NCBI RefSeq assembly: GCF_900497805.2
Contig: NW_020954585.1
Coordinates: 44,005,256-44,069,255 of the forward strand
Direction of reading: 5' to 3'
Length of the DNA stretch: 64,000 bases
Source of the DNA: Vombatus ursinus
Lineage: Eukaryota > Chordata > Mammalia > Diprotodontia > Vombatidae
Both the position numbers and the translations under genes were made by a program. The notes below the pieces were generated by a model. The model was not told the origin of the DNA, searched no databases, and was given only the letters and a program-made list of their open reading frames with translations. Position 1 is the first letter of the stretch; the number at the start of each line of letters is the position of its first letter. Below, one piece after another: positions 43,666-54,919 of this stretch.

Positions 43666-44510
43666 GGGTGGCACTAAGAGTCTGAACTAGACACTATTAG
43701 GCCCTATAGAATTTACTGGAATATCAAGATATTACTACATTGGCAACCCTCAAATATAATTTTCTTCCAAGAAGAGTCCAAACTATGGTGTGGCTCTGAG
43801 TCAAAATGACTTTGAGATCCTTTTAAAAAAGTAGGACTCACCATAGGGAGAAGAGAATTGTGTTGAACATTGATGGGCTACTATTAGTGCTTTATGTAAT
43901 TTCTATATGTTTATAGCTCCTGGGAATCCTTTGAATCTTCTACATTTTTTATGGGATGAAATAAAAGCTATCCTGCATGTGATATGCATTTGTTTCCTTT
44001 AACATTTGTACAGGATCTGGGGATGTACGCATAAACTCTATACAAGCTATATTTGGAGATTTCCCCAAGTGAATTCTAGGTGAGGGCAATATTGAATTGA
44101 AGATGTTATTACCTTTTTTGGTCAGTACCCAACATCAGATCTAGTCTGGGTGAGATTGGACCTTGAGGGCCCCTGGGATTTGGATTATATAACATTTCTT
44201 CATGTGTCTATCAAAATGCTGTTTACTATATAGTCAGAACTTCATTATTAAATCTATTTTTTTTTTCCTCCACTGGTAGGGTCACTCACCAAGGTTCATT
44301 GGGCTTACTCTTCTCCACAATCAAACTCCTAATGGCAAGGGCTAATTTTTTTCTCAACTTATAAAACTCAGTAACATGCCTTGATTGACTGGGACTGGTC
44401 CCTGTTGGAAGGGGTATATTCAACTGGGCAAACAACTCCCTTGAAAGATGTCATAGTTGATGGGGGGGGAAGATGGAAGAAAAAGACTCTCTCAAGAATG
44501 GTTTCTTTTA
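43666..44510. other. Unclassified stretch
   Basis: About 0.8 kb with no recognised repeat or exon. Confidence 0.3.
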
Positions 44511-44662
44511 GGGGCAGCTAAGTGGCACAGGGAAGAGAGCTCCAGCCTTGGAGTCAGGAGGATCCGAATTCAAATCTGGCTTCAGACACTTGACACTTAC
44601 TAGCTGTGTGACCCTGGGCAAGTCACTTAACCCTGATTGTCTCACCAAAAAGCAAAAAAAAG
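44511..44662 (+). mobile_element. CORE-SINE with target duplication
   Basis: Duplication agaatggtttctttt (44495-44509) and agaatgggttctttt (about 44664-44678), one mismatch. Confidence 0.85.
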
Positions 44663-44679
44663 GAGAATGGGTTCTTTTT

Positions 44680-45745
44680 CATAGCTAGTTTTTCTCTCAA
44701 CTGCAAGAGATCAACTCCTCAGAGCTATTTCATACCTTGACTCACTCACTAGAAAGTATGTCTTGCTTTTTAAAGGTCTACTAGGGGTGAGAACTATCAT
44801 TTGAGCAGCCAGTGGCTAGACTTCTCTAATTCCATCAAGTTTGGCTGAAAAACTTCACATGTCATAAGGGGGTGATAGGGTTATCAGTATAAAAGACCTG
44901 GTCATATTAGTGCCTTCCTCTTTCTCTTTGTTCTGTCCCATTCACCAAAACCTGCACACAGCAGGCCTGGAGGATTTTCCCAGAGAGTAGATGACCCACA
45001 GGCAATCACATAACTACAATTTATTCTCCAGGTCCTAGGGGTTACCCTAGTGGGGGTAAACTTACTCATTACTCTGGCTCCTGAGCCTCCACTAGTGTGC
45101 TTCTCAGTTATATAATCAGTCATAATGATAACATTAGATCTTTAAAAAAAATTTTTCCCTTCCTCTTCTCCTCTCCCCCTCTTACCTCCAATACCATTAT
45201 ATATTAAACATGAAACATGTATTAACCAAGAAAGTAAAAGCAAAAATAGAAAGCAAAAGTAGAAATAATAAAACATAACAACAATTTACCTATAAATCTT
45301 GATCATACTCTCCCACTAATTTACCAATAGGTAGGAGAAGAATTGGAATATACTTAGAGAAAGCTAGCAGTGAAGCAAATGAATAGGGAAACCCATATGC
45401 CGGAATAACTGTTACCTCTGGACTACAGGCTTGGATGTCTATGTTCTCCTTAGGGAATAATCTGTATCATGAGTCATTTGCTCTTCTTCAAAGGATTCCT
45501 TCAAAGGCATCCTGCTGGATAAAGCCATTTGGGGGGTGGGGTTACTCAGGCTACTGCTGTTGTGGTGTTAAGCTCTGTTAGCTAATTACAGCTTTAAGAC
45601 TGGGGTCTGCATACCTTCCCATGTCAGCTTTCTTGGTTAAGGTGCTAAGATAGCATGACATTCTTTCAGTGAAAAGCAAAACCCTTTAATCTTGGTTCTA
45701 TAAAGCTTTGGGGATCTGTTTACAGGATTTAAGGTGTTTCCCCTC
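44680..45745. other. Unclassified stretch
   Basis: Another TATA-like 'agtataaaagacctgg' lies near 44888. 45140-45300 is A-rich with pyrimidine runs and could be an old L1 3' UTR, but I could not confirm it. Confidence 0.3.
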
Positions 45746-45749
45746 TTGA

Positions 45750-45812
45750 ACTTAGTACAGTGCCTGGCACATAGTAGGCACTTAATAAATGTTTATTTTG
45801 TGATTGATAGAG
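45750..45812 (+). mobile_element. L2 3' end
   Basis: 'acagtgcctggcacatagta' then 'ggcacttaataaatgttta'. Confidence 0.7.
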
Positions 45813-46088
45813 GGAAGTAAAAGACAGTAAAGGCAAGTCTCAAGGGGTTCTCCTCTTTTGAGCTATATATGGTGCTAGAGAGTAAGGTGACCTTTCCCCC
45901 AGCTAATTCTCCCATATCAGAGGATTTTCCTTTCTCCCAAATAATTTTTTCAAACAGGAGAGCTTTCCTCCATTCCGATCAACTGCCTACATCAACAGCA
46001 GAGCTTCTAGTTAGCTAATCTTAACCTGTATTAGACTCACAGTTCTAGTGGCTCAGGATATCCGAGCTTCTATAAGAAGCCTCTCTTA

Positions 46089-46289
46089 GAGGCAGCTAGG
46101 TGGTGTAAATGGATAGAGCACCAGACCTGGAATCCAGAGGACCTGAGTTCATAACCAGCCTCAGATACATAACACTCACTAGCTGTGTGACTCTGGGCAA
46201 GTCACTTAACCCCAATTGCCTCACTAAAAAATAAATAAACAAATAAAGGATAATTAAACAAGGATTTTAAAAAAATAAAATAAAATAAA
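46089..46289 (+). mobile_element. CORE-SINE with long A-rich tail
   Basis: Tail holds (AAAT)n and (AAAAT)n units. Imperfect duplication aagaagcctctctta (46074-46088) and aagaagcttctctca (46290-46304). Confidence 0.8.
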
Positions 46290-46679
46290 AAGAAGCTTCT
46301 CTCATAGGCTTCTTTGAATTGTCTCTTGAGCTTAGCTTCTTTGGATACTGACTCTTGATGTGGCTCCTGACCTCTGGCTCCTAATGCCAGAAATTAGGAC
46401 CTTCTCATGAATAGCAACCCACCTCTAATTTAGGTTGAGAAACTCCAAAATGCACGTTCATGATATGACCCATATAGTTGATATACAATAGTTCCACCAT
46501 CCCCAAACATTTCTTTGTTACAGAATTTTCTAGCAATAAACTTCAAAGTCTTGAAAATAGTCATATTTAAATTAGCTGTTAAGAAACAATATACTTTGGA
46601 CATCAATGAATACCTTTGTCCCAGAGAAGGATTTCTTTTTCTCAGGTTCTCAAAGTTATGTTTCTCCCCGACTTTAAAA

Positions 46680-47590
46680 TCTAAACATACAAGTTTATAT
46701 TTTATCCTAGAGTCAAGTGTTTATTTAAAATGGAGTGACAAGGTCAAATCTGTCAAAATCAATTTAGCAGCTATGAGGATGATGGATTTGAGTAGAAGCA
46801 GATGAAGTAAGAGACCAATTGGGAGACCATTGCAACAGTTTCAGGTTATGAGAGTCTATGGTGTTGGCTTGGATGAGGAGAGAGAAAGGGTCAGATGTGA
46901 GATCAGATGAAGGATCAGATGAAAAGATTTGAAAAAAAATAAATAAAAAGCAAAACAAAACAAAAAGAAAAGATTTAGCAATTTGCCTATGTAAGTACAA
47001 GGAAAAATGAGAAGGCACGGACAATGGCAAGATTTTGAAAGTGGGAGGCTGGAAAAATGGTGGTGTCTTTGGTAGGAATGGGGAAATTTGGAGGAGGGAT
47101 TGGTTTTGGAGGAAAATATAATGAATTCTGTTTTGGATATGTTGAGTTTGAGATATCTCTGAGACATTCAGTTTGAAATGTCCAATAGGTGATGTGCATC
47201 TAAAGCTCAGGGGAGACAGAGGGACAGAGAGAGACAGAGAGAGAGAGACAGAGAGAGACAGGTGCCTATGAGTCATCTGCATAGAGATGATAATTAACCC
47301 ATGGAAGCTTATGAGTTCACTAAGAGAGTAAAGAGAGGAGAGAAAAGGATTCAAATTGAGGAACACCTGCAGCTAAGTGACATGATATGGATAATGAGCC
47401 AGCAAAGATGACTGAGAAGGAGCAGTCAGATAGATAGAAAGACCATACGGGAACAGGGTCATGAAAACCTAGAGAGGAGAGAGCACCCAAGAGGGTGGTC
47501 AGCAATGTCAAGTGCAGCAGAAAGGTAAAGAAGGACAAGGACTGAGAAAAGACCATCAAATTCATCAGCAGAGTTGGTGGGAAATCAATT
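46680..47590 (-). mobile_element. L2 LINE ORF2 fragment with reverse-transcriptase region
   Basis: Minus-strand frames encode 'LSSLGFHDPVPVWSFYLSDC' and 'FSVIFAGS', matching the L2 'TLSSLGFQDTTLSWFSSYLTG' and 'FSVSFAGS' stretch, then a damaged counterpart of YADD, then 'LKLNISKTEFIIF' (L2 'LKLNMSKTELLIF'). Stops and frameshifts break it into at least three frames. A (GAGA)n tract lies at 47215-47261. It is an ancient, inactive copy. Confidence 0.7.
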
Positions 47591-47776
47591 GATCAGGTCC
47601 TAATCAATTCCTCTCCCCCTCCACATATACTTATCTAATGATAAACTATTATTATTTAGTAATTTCTATTGTTACCAGGAAAAGTTCAGACTCTTCTGCC
47701 TGGCATGTAAGTCCCTCTACAATCTGGCACAAATTTTATTCTGTCAAAATTCCGTCAAATTTTAAAAACTTGTCTT

Positions 47777-47925
47777 GGGCAGCTGGCGGCACAGTGAATA
47801 GAGTACTCGCCCTGGAGTCAGGAGGACCTAAGTTCAAATCTGGCCTCAGACACTTACTAGCTATGTGACTCTGGGCAAGTCACTTAACCCCAATTGCCTC
47901 AAAAACAAAAAAACAAAACAAAACA
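47777..47925 (+). mobile_element. CORE-SINE
   Basis: 'gggcagctggcggcacagtg' through 'cacttaaccccaattgcct' and an (AAAAC)n tail. A weak aaaactt duplication flanks it. Confidence 0.8.
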
Positions 47926-48059
47926 AAACTTATATTACTCCTATCCACAGGTACTTCTGTTCATTCTAGCCAAACTGTATCACTGCCTGCTCCTAGAGTA
48001 TGATTGCACTTCGTTCTAATTTCTCTATGCTTTTGTTCACTATTTAAATGTGAGTTATT

Positions 48060-49060
48060 ACTCATCCAACTTTTGTGTTTTATATATGAAGAAGCTAAGG
48101 CATAGAAAGAGGAAACAATTTGATCAAAGTCCCATAGCTAAATATGACAGAAAAGGGAAATGACAAATGTTGGAGGGGATATGGAAAAATAGGGATACTA
48201 ATGCACTGTTGGTGGAGTTGTGAATTAATTCGGCCATTCTGGAGAGCAATCTGGAACTATGCCCAAAGGGTTCTAAAACTGTGCATACCCTTTGACCCAA
48301 CAACTATTAGGTCTGTATCCCAAAGAAATAAAATAAAAAGGAAAAGGACCTATATGTACAAAAATATTTATGGCAGCTCTTTTTGTGGTGGTAAGGAATT
48401 GGAAATTGAGGGGATGCCCATCAATTGGGCAATGGCTGAACAAGTTGGAGTATATATTAATGATGTAATACTACTGCGCTATACGAAATGATAGGCAGGA
48501 GGATTTCTGAAAAACCTGGAAAGACTTATTTGAACTGATGCAAAATGAAATGAGCAGAACCAGGAGAACATTGTTCACGGTAACAGCAATATTATATGAT
48601 GATCAACTGTGAATCATTTAGCTATTCTTAGCAATACAATGATCCAATAAAATTCTGAGGGACTTATGAGGAAAAATGCTATCTCCTTCCAGAGAAAGAA
48701 CTAATGGAGTCTGAATGCAGATCAAAGCATACTTTTTTTGCTTTCTTTATTTTTCTTGGTTTGAGGGGGGAGGGTTGGTCTGTGCTTTCTTTCGTAACAT
48801 GGCTAATATGGCAATATATTTTGCATGACTGAACATGGACCTATATCAATTGCGTGCCTTCTCAGGGAGTGGGGAGGGGGGAGAAGGAGTGAGAGAATTT
48901 GAAACTCAATTGTTTTAAATGTTAAAAATGCTTTTTACATGTAATTGGAAAAAAAAAACATAAAAAACAAAAACAAACCAAAGTCCCATAGCTAGCTAGT
49001 AAATGATGGTCAGGTCTTCAGGCTAGGTTTCTTTTTCCCAAGCTAGTTTAAACTCATACT
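48060..49060 (-). mobile_element. MIR-type SINE split by an L1
   Basis: Left part to 48140 ('gaagctaaggcatagaaaga'), right part from 48979 ('gctagctagtaaatgatgg'). Confidence 0.55.
48141..48978 (+). mobile_element. 5'-truncated L1 with perfect 16-bp target duplication
   Basis: Duplication caaagtcccatagcta at 48125-48140 and 48979-48994. An open frame, 48144-48491, encodes the Cys/His-rich ORF2 end ('GILMHCWWSCELIRPFWRAI'), then is frameshifted. The 3' UTR has a G-rich segment and an A-rich tail. Confidence 0.9.
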
Positions 49061-49139
49061 TCCTTATCAATAGCATAGTGCCCCATATAGATCATCAAGA
49101 CCAGTGCCCAACCATAGACTAAGCAGGAGTCATTAAGGA

Positions 49140-49310
49140 GACTTTAAAAATCATCTATTTCACTCTTCTACCTGTACCTACCCTCCCATTTTACAAATGA
49201 GGAAATAGAACTAAGAGAGGACAACTGACTTGTCCAAGATCACACAGATAATAGCAGAGCTGGGATAGCAGACCAGGTCCACTGACTCCAAATCCAGTGT
49301 TCTTTCTTTT
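49140..49310 (-). mobile_element. MIR-type SINE
   Basis: 'cccattttacaaatgagga', 'gacttgtccaagatcacac' and 'actccaaatccagtgttctt'. Confidence 0.7.
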
Positions 49311-49334
49311 TAAAGTGACTTTGATTGGGACTTT

Positions 49335-49488
49335 TTTTTTTTTAACATGGCCAATAAGGGAATTTGATTTGATTGCCTATGAATATTCGTAATGGGTTTT
49401 GTTTTTCTTGCTTTCTCAATGGGTGTGGGTGGGGGAGGTTGGAGGGAAAGAAGGTAGACCTGAAAATAAAATAAAATTGAATTTAAAA
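49335..49488 (+). mobile_element. L1 3' UTR fragment
   Basis: 'aacatggccaataaggga', 'cttgctttctcaatgggtg' and an A-rich end resemble the 3' UTR of the L1 at 48141. Confidence 0.5.
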
Positions 49489-49546
49489 AGAGTTATATTG
49501 ATGACTTTTGTCTTTACATCATAATCATTTCCTGATGCATTTCCCC

Positions 49547-49589
<43 letters not shown>

Positions 49590-49905
49590 TACACACACAC
49601 AGATATATTGAACTCCACCATATAACATAAAAATGAAACAAAAACAGCCAACACAGGGAAGGTGTTTGACAAAATAGGCAACATTCTGCACTTATAGTTC
49701 CTCACCTATCAGGAGATGCATTTCATTAACTATTTTCTGGAGCCAACTCTAAAAGGACTGGAATTTAAGAACATCCCAAAGGACTAAGCATATTTTTGCA
49801 TCAGTTTCAAAGTTTGGCTGCTTTGCAATGTTGTTTTTCATTTACATTATTGCAGTCATTGTCTGTATTTTCTTCTGATTCTGCTTATTTCACTCCATAT
49901 CAGTT
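49489..49905 (-). mobile_element. L1 3' end, older subfamily
   Basis: 'tattgatgacttttgtcttt', 'aggcaacattctgcac' and 'ttctgattctgcttatttca'. Related to 27355-27845. It contains a (CA)n run. Confidence 0.6.
49549..49601. repeat. (CA)n microsatellite
   Basis: About 50 bases of CA repeats with two CATA interruptions. Confidence 0.95.
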
Positions 49906-49924
49906 GAAATGGATTTGAATTCCG

Positions 49925-50220
49925 TCATGTGAATTTCTTTTCTTTCTCCCTGTCTCTTGTTCTCTCTCTGTCTTTTGTCCTCTCTCTGTCTCTTTCCTTT
50001 CTATCTCTTGTTTCTCTCCTATCTTTCTGTTTCTCTCTGTTTGATAAGGTGGTTGGTTAATAGGGGAAAAGGAGGAGAGAAGAGACTGTCTTCTCAGCAA
50101 CATCAACTCATGTCACTCAGCAATATCAATGTCTCTCTGTCTCTGTCTCTCTTCCATGTTTCTCTGTTTTTGTCTCTCTCACACTATTCTGTCTGTTTCT
50201 CTGTCTCTGCCTCTTATTCT
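49925..50220. repeat. (TCTCTG)n-type pyrimidine-rich tracts
   Basis: Two blocks, about 49930-50045 and 50128-50220, of tctctg/tctctt units around 80 bases of ordinary sequence. Confidence 0.7.
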
Positions 50221-50248
50221 CTCACTAACCAATCCCATTGTGAGACCC

Positions 50249-50413
50249 CATGAGAGCTTTGACCTGCACTATTTCCAGCTGGGGCCAGTCTGCCCCTCTT
50301 TAGGCAAACTGGTGCCCGATCCACCCCTCTCCAAGGGGCTCACCATAGTGGTGCCAGCCAGCCTCATCTCCCCAGTAACAGGGAGTACAGGCATGTGCCA
50401 CTATAGCTGGCCC
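50249..50413 (-). pseudogene. RN7SL: 7SL (SRP) RNA pseudogene, internally deleted
   Basis: Read on the minus strand from 50413 it starts 'gggccagctatagtggcaca', 'tgcctgtactccctgttact' and 'gggagatgaggctgg', matching the 5' Alu-domain end of 7SL RNA. It then skips about 70 bases and resumes 'ctatggtgagccccttggag', 'gtttgcctaaagagggg', 'ggccccagctggaaat' and 'gcaggtcaaagctctcatg', matching the S-domain region. The 3' quarter is absent. It cannot make a working SRP RNA. Such retroposed copies are common in mammals. No target duplication was identified. Confidence 0.8.
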
Positions 50414-50419
50414 TTCTGT

Positions 50420-51818
50420 TTTCATGTGCACTTAAATTAGACTGACAAAATCTCCATCTCTAGAATAGACCTTAGGGATCATTTAGTTTAACCCTCTCAT
50501 TAATTCTCAGTTAAAATGCTTATTTATCTCCCCCCTCTTACTTCATAAGCTCCTAGGAATCACATCATATTCAATTCTGCATAACCTGTATGTTAAGAAC
50601 AGTGTTGTGCATACAGTGGGTGACATTTATACCCCTTTCTCCCCCTTCGCGGTCATACAGATGTAACCTCTCTGTTCTCCTCTCTAGGCTAAATATTTGC
50701 CAATTATTTCCTCCAAAAAGGAACCTTTATTGATGCAATTATTTATGCCTGAGGAAAGAAAATGACTTGCTTATCACTACAGAGAAAAATCTACTACAGC
50801 ACCAGATATAGCAACTCATCAACATCATTTACCATTCAGAGCACCTCCTACAGCCTAAGTAAAGGGCAATGAAGTCCCTGACCTCAAGTAACTTATATTT
50901 CAGCCCTCTTCTCTGCCTCCATTGTTCTGTCATCTTATAACTCTCTACCACCCTCCTAGATTGGCAATGAGGAGAACTTGTATCTCCCCATTACAGATCA
51001 AAACATAGCAGCTAGCTATACAGGCTTTCATCCATGCTATTGTGCTGTGATTGATAGGTATGTGTGTTGGGTAATGTACAGGGAAGCCTTTATAGATTCT
51101 CACCCAGACTGTTTTAGAATCATGATGTCTTTTCAAAAGAGGAAACTGCTTCCTCTCTGGAATAAAGTCTCTAAATCTCCCACTGACAGATTTGGGTGCA
51201 TTTTAAGCCATGACCATTTAAATTCTCTACTACCTGGCAGATACCTTGTGACAACCAATGTTCATTCAGCCCAGAGGCAAGTGCTTTCCCGAGCTACTGG
51301 GAGAGGCATACAGTGCTGGTGACCCTGGATAGGTGATCGCCTCGTGAATATAAAGATGTGTTTGAAATCCAAGGTCTCTTTGTAATTTTGTGCTAAAGGA
51401 ATATAGAGACATTCAAAGGACTATTAAGTGAGAGGTTTCTTAAGCTATTTTATGTATTTATTTATTTATTTAGGGTGAAACTTCCCTACATGTCCTTCAC
51501 TCGTGGTCAAGCGGAATGGAATTACTCTATGAAGTTGTTTCCTTATGGGAATAGAATGGATCGAAAGAATTCATTTCTGTGCAGCCAAACACTATTTGTA
51601 CGAGATTCTAAAAAGCAGTACTTAAAAAGATAGGCTGGTTGACTAATGGGGAAATGAGAGGACAGAAAAGACTGTCAGCAACATGTAACTCAACAGCTTC
51701 AGTGTTTCCCTCATGGTAAACAGAGGAAATGAAGGAGTAATGGAGCCCAAAAGGGAAGAAAATAATAGCAAATGTTTTGCAGAAAATACCTGCATAGTGA
51801 CTGAAATGTTTGTTCAAA
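50420..51818. other. Largely non-repetitive stretch
   Basis: A weak MIR-like segment at 50450-50530, otherwise no repeat recognised. An open frame of 114 codons (50978-51322) has no known domain and a poor composition for coding. Confidence 0.35.
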
Positions 51819-51833
51819 GCCGCCATCTAGTGG
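51819..51833 (-). promoter_or_regulatory. CTCF-like binding motif
   Basis: The minus strand reads CCACTAGATGGCGGC, which fits the consensus CCASYAGRKGGCRSY at every position. Occupancy is unknown. Confidence 0.5.
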
Positions 51834-52370
51834 ACAAAAATATAATACAGACACTAAATCTGCTCAGGTAGCTCTGAAGGAGAGCAAGACATTTAAGATA
51901 AATGCGACTATCCTCCACCAGGATGGAATTAAAGATGCATCAAATATTAAGCTGATGCCATTTTATCTTGAGCAGAAAAGTAAAAATGCACTGAACTAGT
52001 TACTGGCAAACAATATTTATTTCACATGGAGACCTTTGTAATATTTGCAGATGAATTGATTCTATAAAAGTAAGCATATTTCATGCCTTTATGAAACATC
52101 AAAGGCAGAGAAGAATCTTATTACTCTAAAAATTCATATCTAAAAATTATAGAGAAATTTAAAAATATTTTTATTTGTATTTCATAATTGAGTACTGAAT
52201 ATATAGATGCACACACATATTCTATGCACATATACAATATATAATAGCAGAGTTAAACAGATGGTGCCCCTTGCCCTACTCCTGGCTCATTTCTCAGGTG
52301 GGTTTTCCTATTATAAATACTTCTCCACTCTGAGAAGTAATATCTAACGACATACAATTCTCTTTATCTT
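51834..52370. other. No gene or repeat recognised
   Basis: AT-rich DNA. Confidence 0.35.
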
Positions 52371-52398
52371 TTTGATAGCTCTGAGACCCCAGGTAGGG

Positions 52399-52531
52399 GG
52401 GGCTCTTTTCATGGTGGCAAAGAATTGGAAATTGAGAGGATGCCCATCAATTGGGAAATGGCTGAGCAAGCTGTGGTATATGAATGTGATGGAATACTAT
52501 TGTGCTATAAGAAACGATGAACAGGCTGCCT
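52399..52531 (+). mobile_element. L1 ORF2 internal fragment without a tail
   Basis: Encodes 'MVAKNWKLRGCPSIGKWLSK' and 'MNVMEYYCAIRNDEQA'. It matches the L1 at 53933 with about four differences over 133 bases, but lacks the 3' UTR, A-tail and target duplication. Confidence 0.8.
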
Positions 52532-52555
52532 TCACACCAGTCTATAACTTGCTTG

Positions 52556-52688
52556 CCTGGGGCAGGTAGGGGTTAAGAGGCTTGCCCATGGCTATATATA
52601 GCTAAATATGTCAGAGACAGCACTTTAATCCAGGTCTTCCTGACCCTAAGGAAGGCCATGGCCAACTGTCCACTACACTGCATCTCAC
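52556..52688 (-). mobile_element. MIR/CORE-SINE remnant
   Basis: 'gttaagaggcttgcccatgg' and 'ccaggtcttcctgaccctaa'. Confidence 0.5.
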
Positions 52689-52737
52689 AAAACCATCCTC
52701 TATCTACCACCCTACCAAAAAAAAAAATCTTTTCCTA

Positions 52738-52950
52738 GAGACAGCCTAGAGTGGTAGCTCAAGAGCCAGCACTGGCAGTTTGAAGACCTGGGTTCAAGTT
52801 ATATCTCTGATATATATTAGCTGTGTGGCCCTGGACAAATTAACTTCCATCCTAACTTCTAAGCTAACTCCATAGACTTTACCTAATCTTATTGAGAGTT
52901 ATGAATTCATAAACAGGTTATATCTTCTTTGGTGGAGATTTTCCTTCTAG
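52738..52950 (+). mobile_element. CORE-SINE, third type
   Basis: 'gacctgggttcaagttatat', 'ctgtgtggccctggac' and 'ggtggagattttcctt'. Confidence 0.5.
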
Positions 52951-53089
52951 TAATCAGTAAAATATTTGCACCCTTCTCCTTTTCTAGATGCCTCTGAGAT
53001 AAAAATAGGAAACTAAGAATGGAGTTTTAATCTCCTGTGTTAGAGGTAGGGGTCTCTGCTTAGTCATTACCTCAGGCCAGCTTTGGTTT

Positions 53090-53250
53090 TGTTTTTTTTT
53101 TTGTTTTGATTTTTTTTTAGGCAATTGGGGTTAAGTGACTTGCCCAGGGTCACACAGCTAGTAAGTGTTAGGTTTCTGAGGCTGGGTTTGAACTCAGGTC
53201 CTCCTGACTCCAGGGCCAGTGCTCTATCCACTGCACCATCTAGCTGCCCC
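53090..53250 (-). mobile_element. CORE-SINE
   Basis: 'aggcaattggggttaagtga' through 'gcaccatctagctgcccc', poly-T at left. Confidence 0.85.
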
Positions 53251-53439
53251 TTTACTATTCTCTAAAGGAAATTTGGCATTTCCTTCCATTATGAATGTAG
53301 GCAGCAAACTACAAAAGTATTAACAGCACTTGTAACATTGTGACCAACAGAAATCAAAGATAATTTATCACATAATTGTTACAGATATCTCACAATATTT
53401 GCACTCATCACTATTTCAAAAGCACTATAATTATTAGAC

Positions 53440-53622
53440 TAGATGCTAAATATATTGTTGTATCATAAATTTGTTTTATTAAACATTTGGGTAACTGCAT
53501 TTCAATATAATTGGTTTCTTTTTAATCCTAAGTATTTTATGCATTTAGAAACATCATTTGGAGGACTCCAGGTTTTTGCCAGATTGTCAAAGGGCTATAT
53601 AACACTAAAAAGGTTTAGAACC
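53440..53622 (+). mobile_element. Non-autonomous DNA element (hAT-like), second copy
   Basis: 'caatataattggtttctttt', 'gattgtcaaagggctatata' and 'aaaggtttagaacccgtg' parallel the right part of the element at 8922-9275. Confidence 0.45.
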
Positions 53623-53624
53623 CG

Positions 53625-53732
53625 TGTTCTAATTTACCTACTATGTACCAGTCACTGTACTAGGAACTGGAAATTCGAAGACAAAAGCATAATATCCCTA
53701 CTCTTAAAGAGCTTATATTCTACTGAATGAGT
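53625..53732 (-). mobile_element. L2 3' end
   Basis: 'ctactatgtaccagtcactg' and 'aaagagcttatattctactg'. Confidence 0.65.
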
Positions 53733-53932
53733 CTGAAATAAGAAAATAAATTCACCTTCTTAAGAGTAGCAAAAAGGAAAAAAAAGATGTCATTTTTTTC
53801 TCCATTCAAGTTCACAAACCTAACAAAATTTAACAATGGATGATTTGGGGTTAAGGTTTGGGATTTGGGATGATTTGGGACTCCAGGTTAAGAAATCCTG
53901 TATTAGACAATTTATATAAAGAAAAGCCTATT

Positions 53933-54758
53933 CAGATAAATGTTGGAGAGAATGTGGTAAAATTGGAACACTAATGCATTGTTGGTGGAGTTGTGAAATG
54001 ATCCAACCATTTTGGAGAGCAATTTGGAACTATGGCCAAAGGGCTATAAAAATGTGCATACCCTTTGACCCAGCAATAGCACTTCTAGGGCTATATCCCA
54101 AAGAGATCACAGAAATGGGAAAAGGACCTACATGTACAAAAATATTCACAGCCGCTCTTTTCATGGTGGCAAAGAATTGGAAATTGAGAGGATGCCCATC
54201 AATTGGGGAATGGCTGAGCAAGTTGTGGTATATGAATGTGATGGAATACTATTGTGCTATAAGAAATGATGAACAGGCTGACTTCATAAAAACCTGGAAA
54301 GCCTTGTACAGTCTGATGCTGAGTGAAATGAGCAGAACCAAGAGAATGTAGTACACAATAACAGCCACGTTGTGTGATGACTAATATTGATAAACTTAAC
54401 CCTTCCTGGCAATACAAGGATCTAAGACATCTCCAGAGGCTTTGTGATGGAAAATGCTATCCACACCCAAACAAAGAACTATGGAAGCCAAATTGTTATT
54501 TTTTTTCTCTTCTGTTGAGTTTTGTTTCCTCTTTCTGATGGCTCCTCCTATTGGTTTTAATTTCTACTTACAACATCATTAATGTGAAAATATGTTTAAT
54601 ATGAACGTAAATGTATAGCCTATATCAGATTGTGCGCCATCTTGGGGAGGGTGGTGGGGAGGAAGGGGGAAAAAAATTTTAAACTCAAAAGCATATGGAA
54701 GTGATTACTGATAAATCAAAATAAATTAATCAAAAAATTTAAAAAATAAATAAATAAA
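53933..54758 (+). mobile_element. 5'-truncated L1 with 15-bp target duplication
   Basis: Duplication aaagaaaagcctatt at 53918-53932 and 54759-54773. A frame open over 53974-54351 encodes 'MHCWWSCEMIQPFWRAIWNY' and 'IALLGLYPKEITEMGKGPT' of ORF2, so this is one of the better-preserved L1 ends here. A 3' UTR and A-rich tail follow. Confidence 0.92.
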
Positions 54759-54919
54759 AAAGAAAAGCCTATTGAGACATTGTCACTATTATATGGGATT
54801 TCCTTTAGCAATTTGATCTTTTTCCTCAGAAGGCCAAAGTATATGCCCAATGATTAATCACTGAGCTCTACAGAATGTGCTCATGACGATTGGGTTCCTG
54901 GTCTTTAACAGTCTACAAT

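Noticed and set aside
50978-51322. A 114-codon plus-strand open frame
   Set aside because: No recognisable domain, and no splice or promoter context that argues for a gene.
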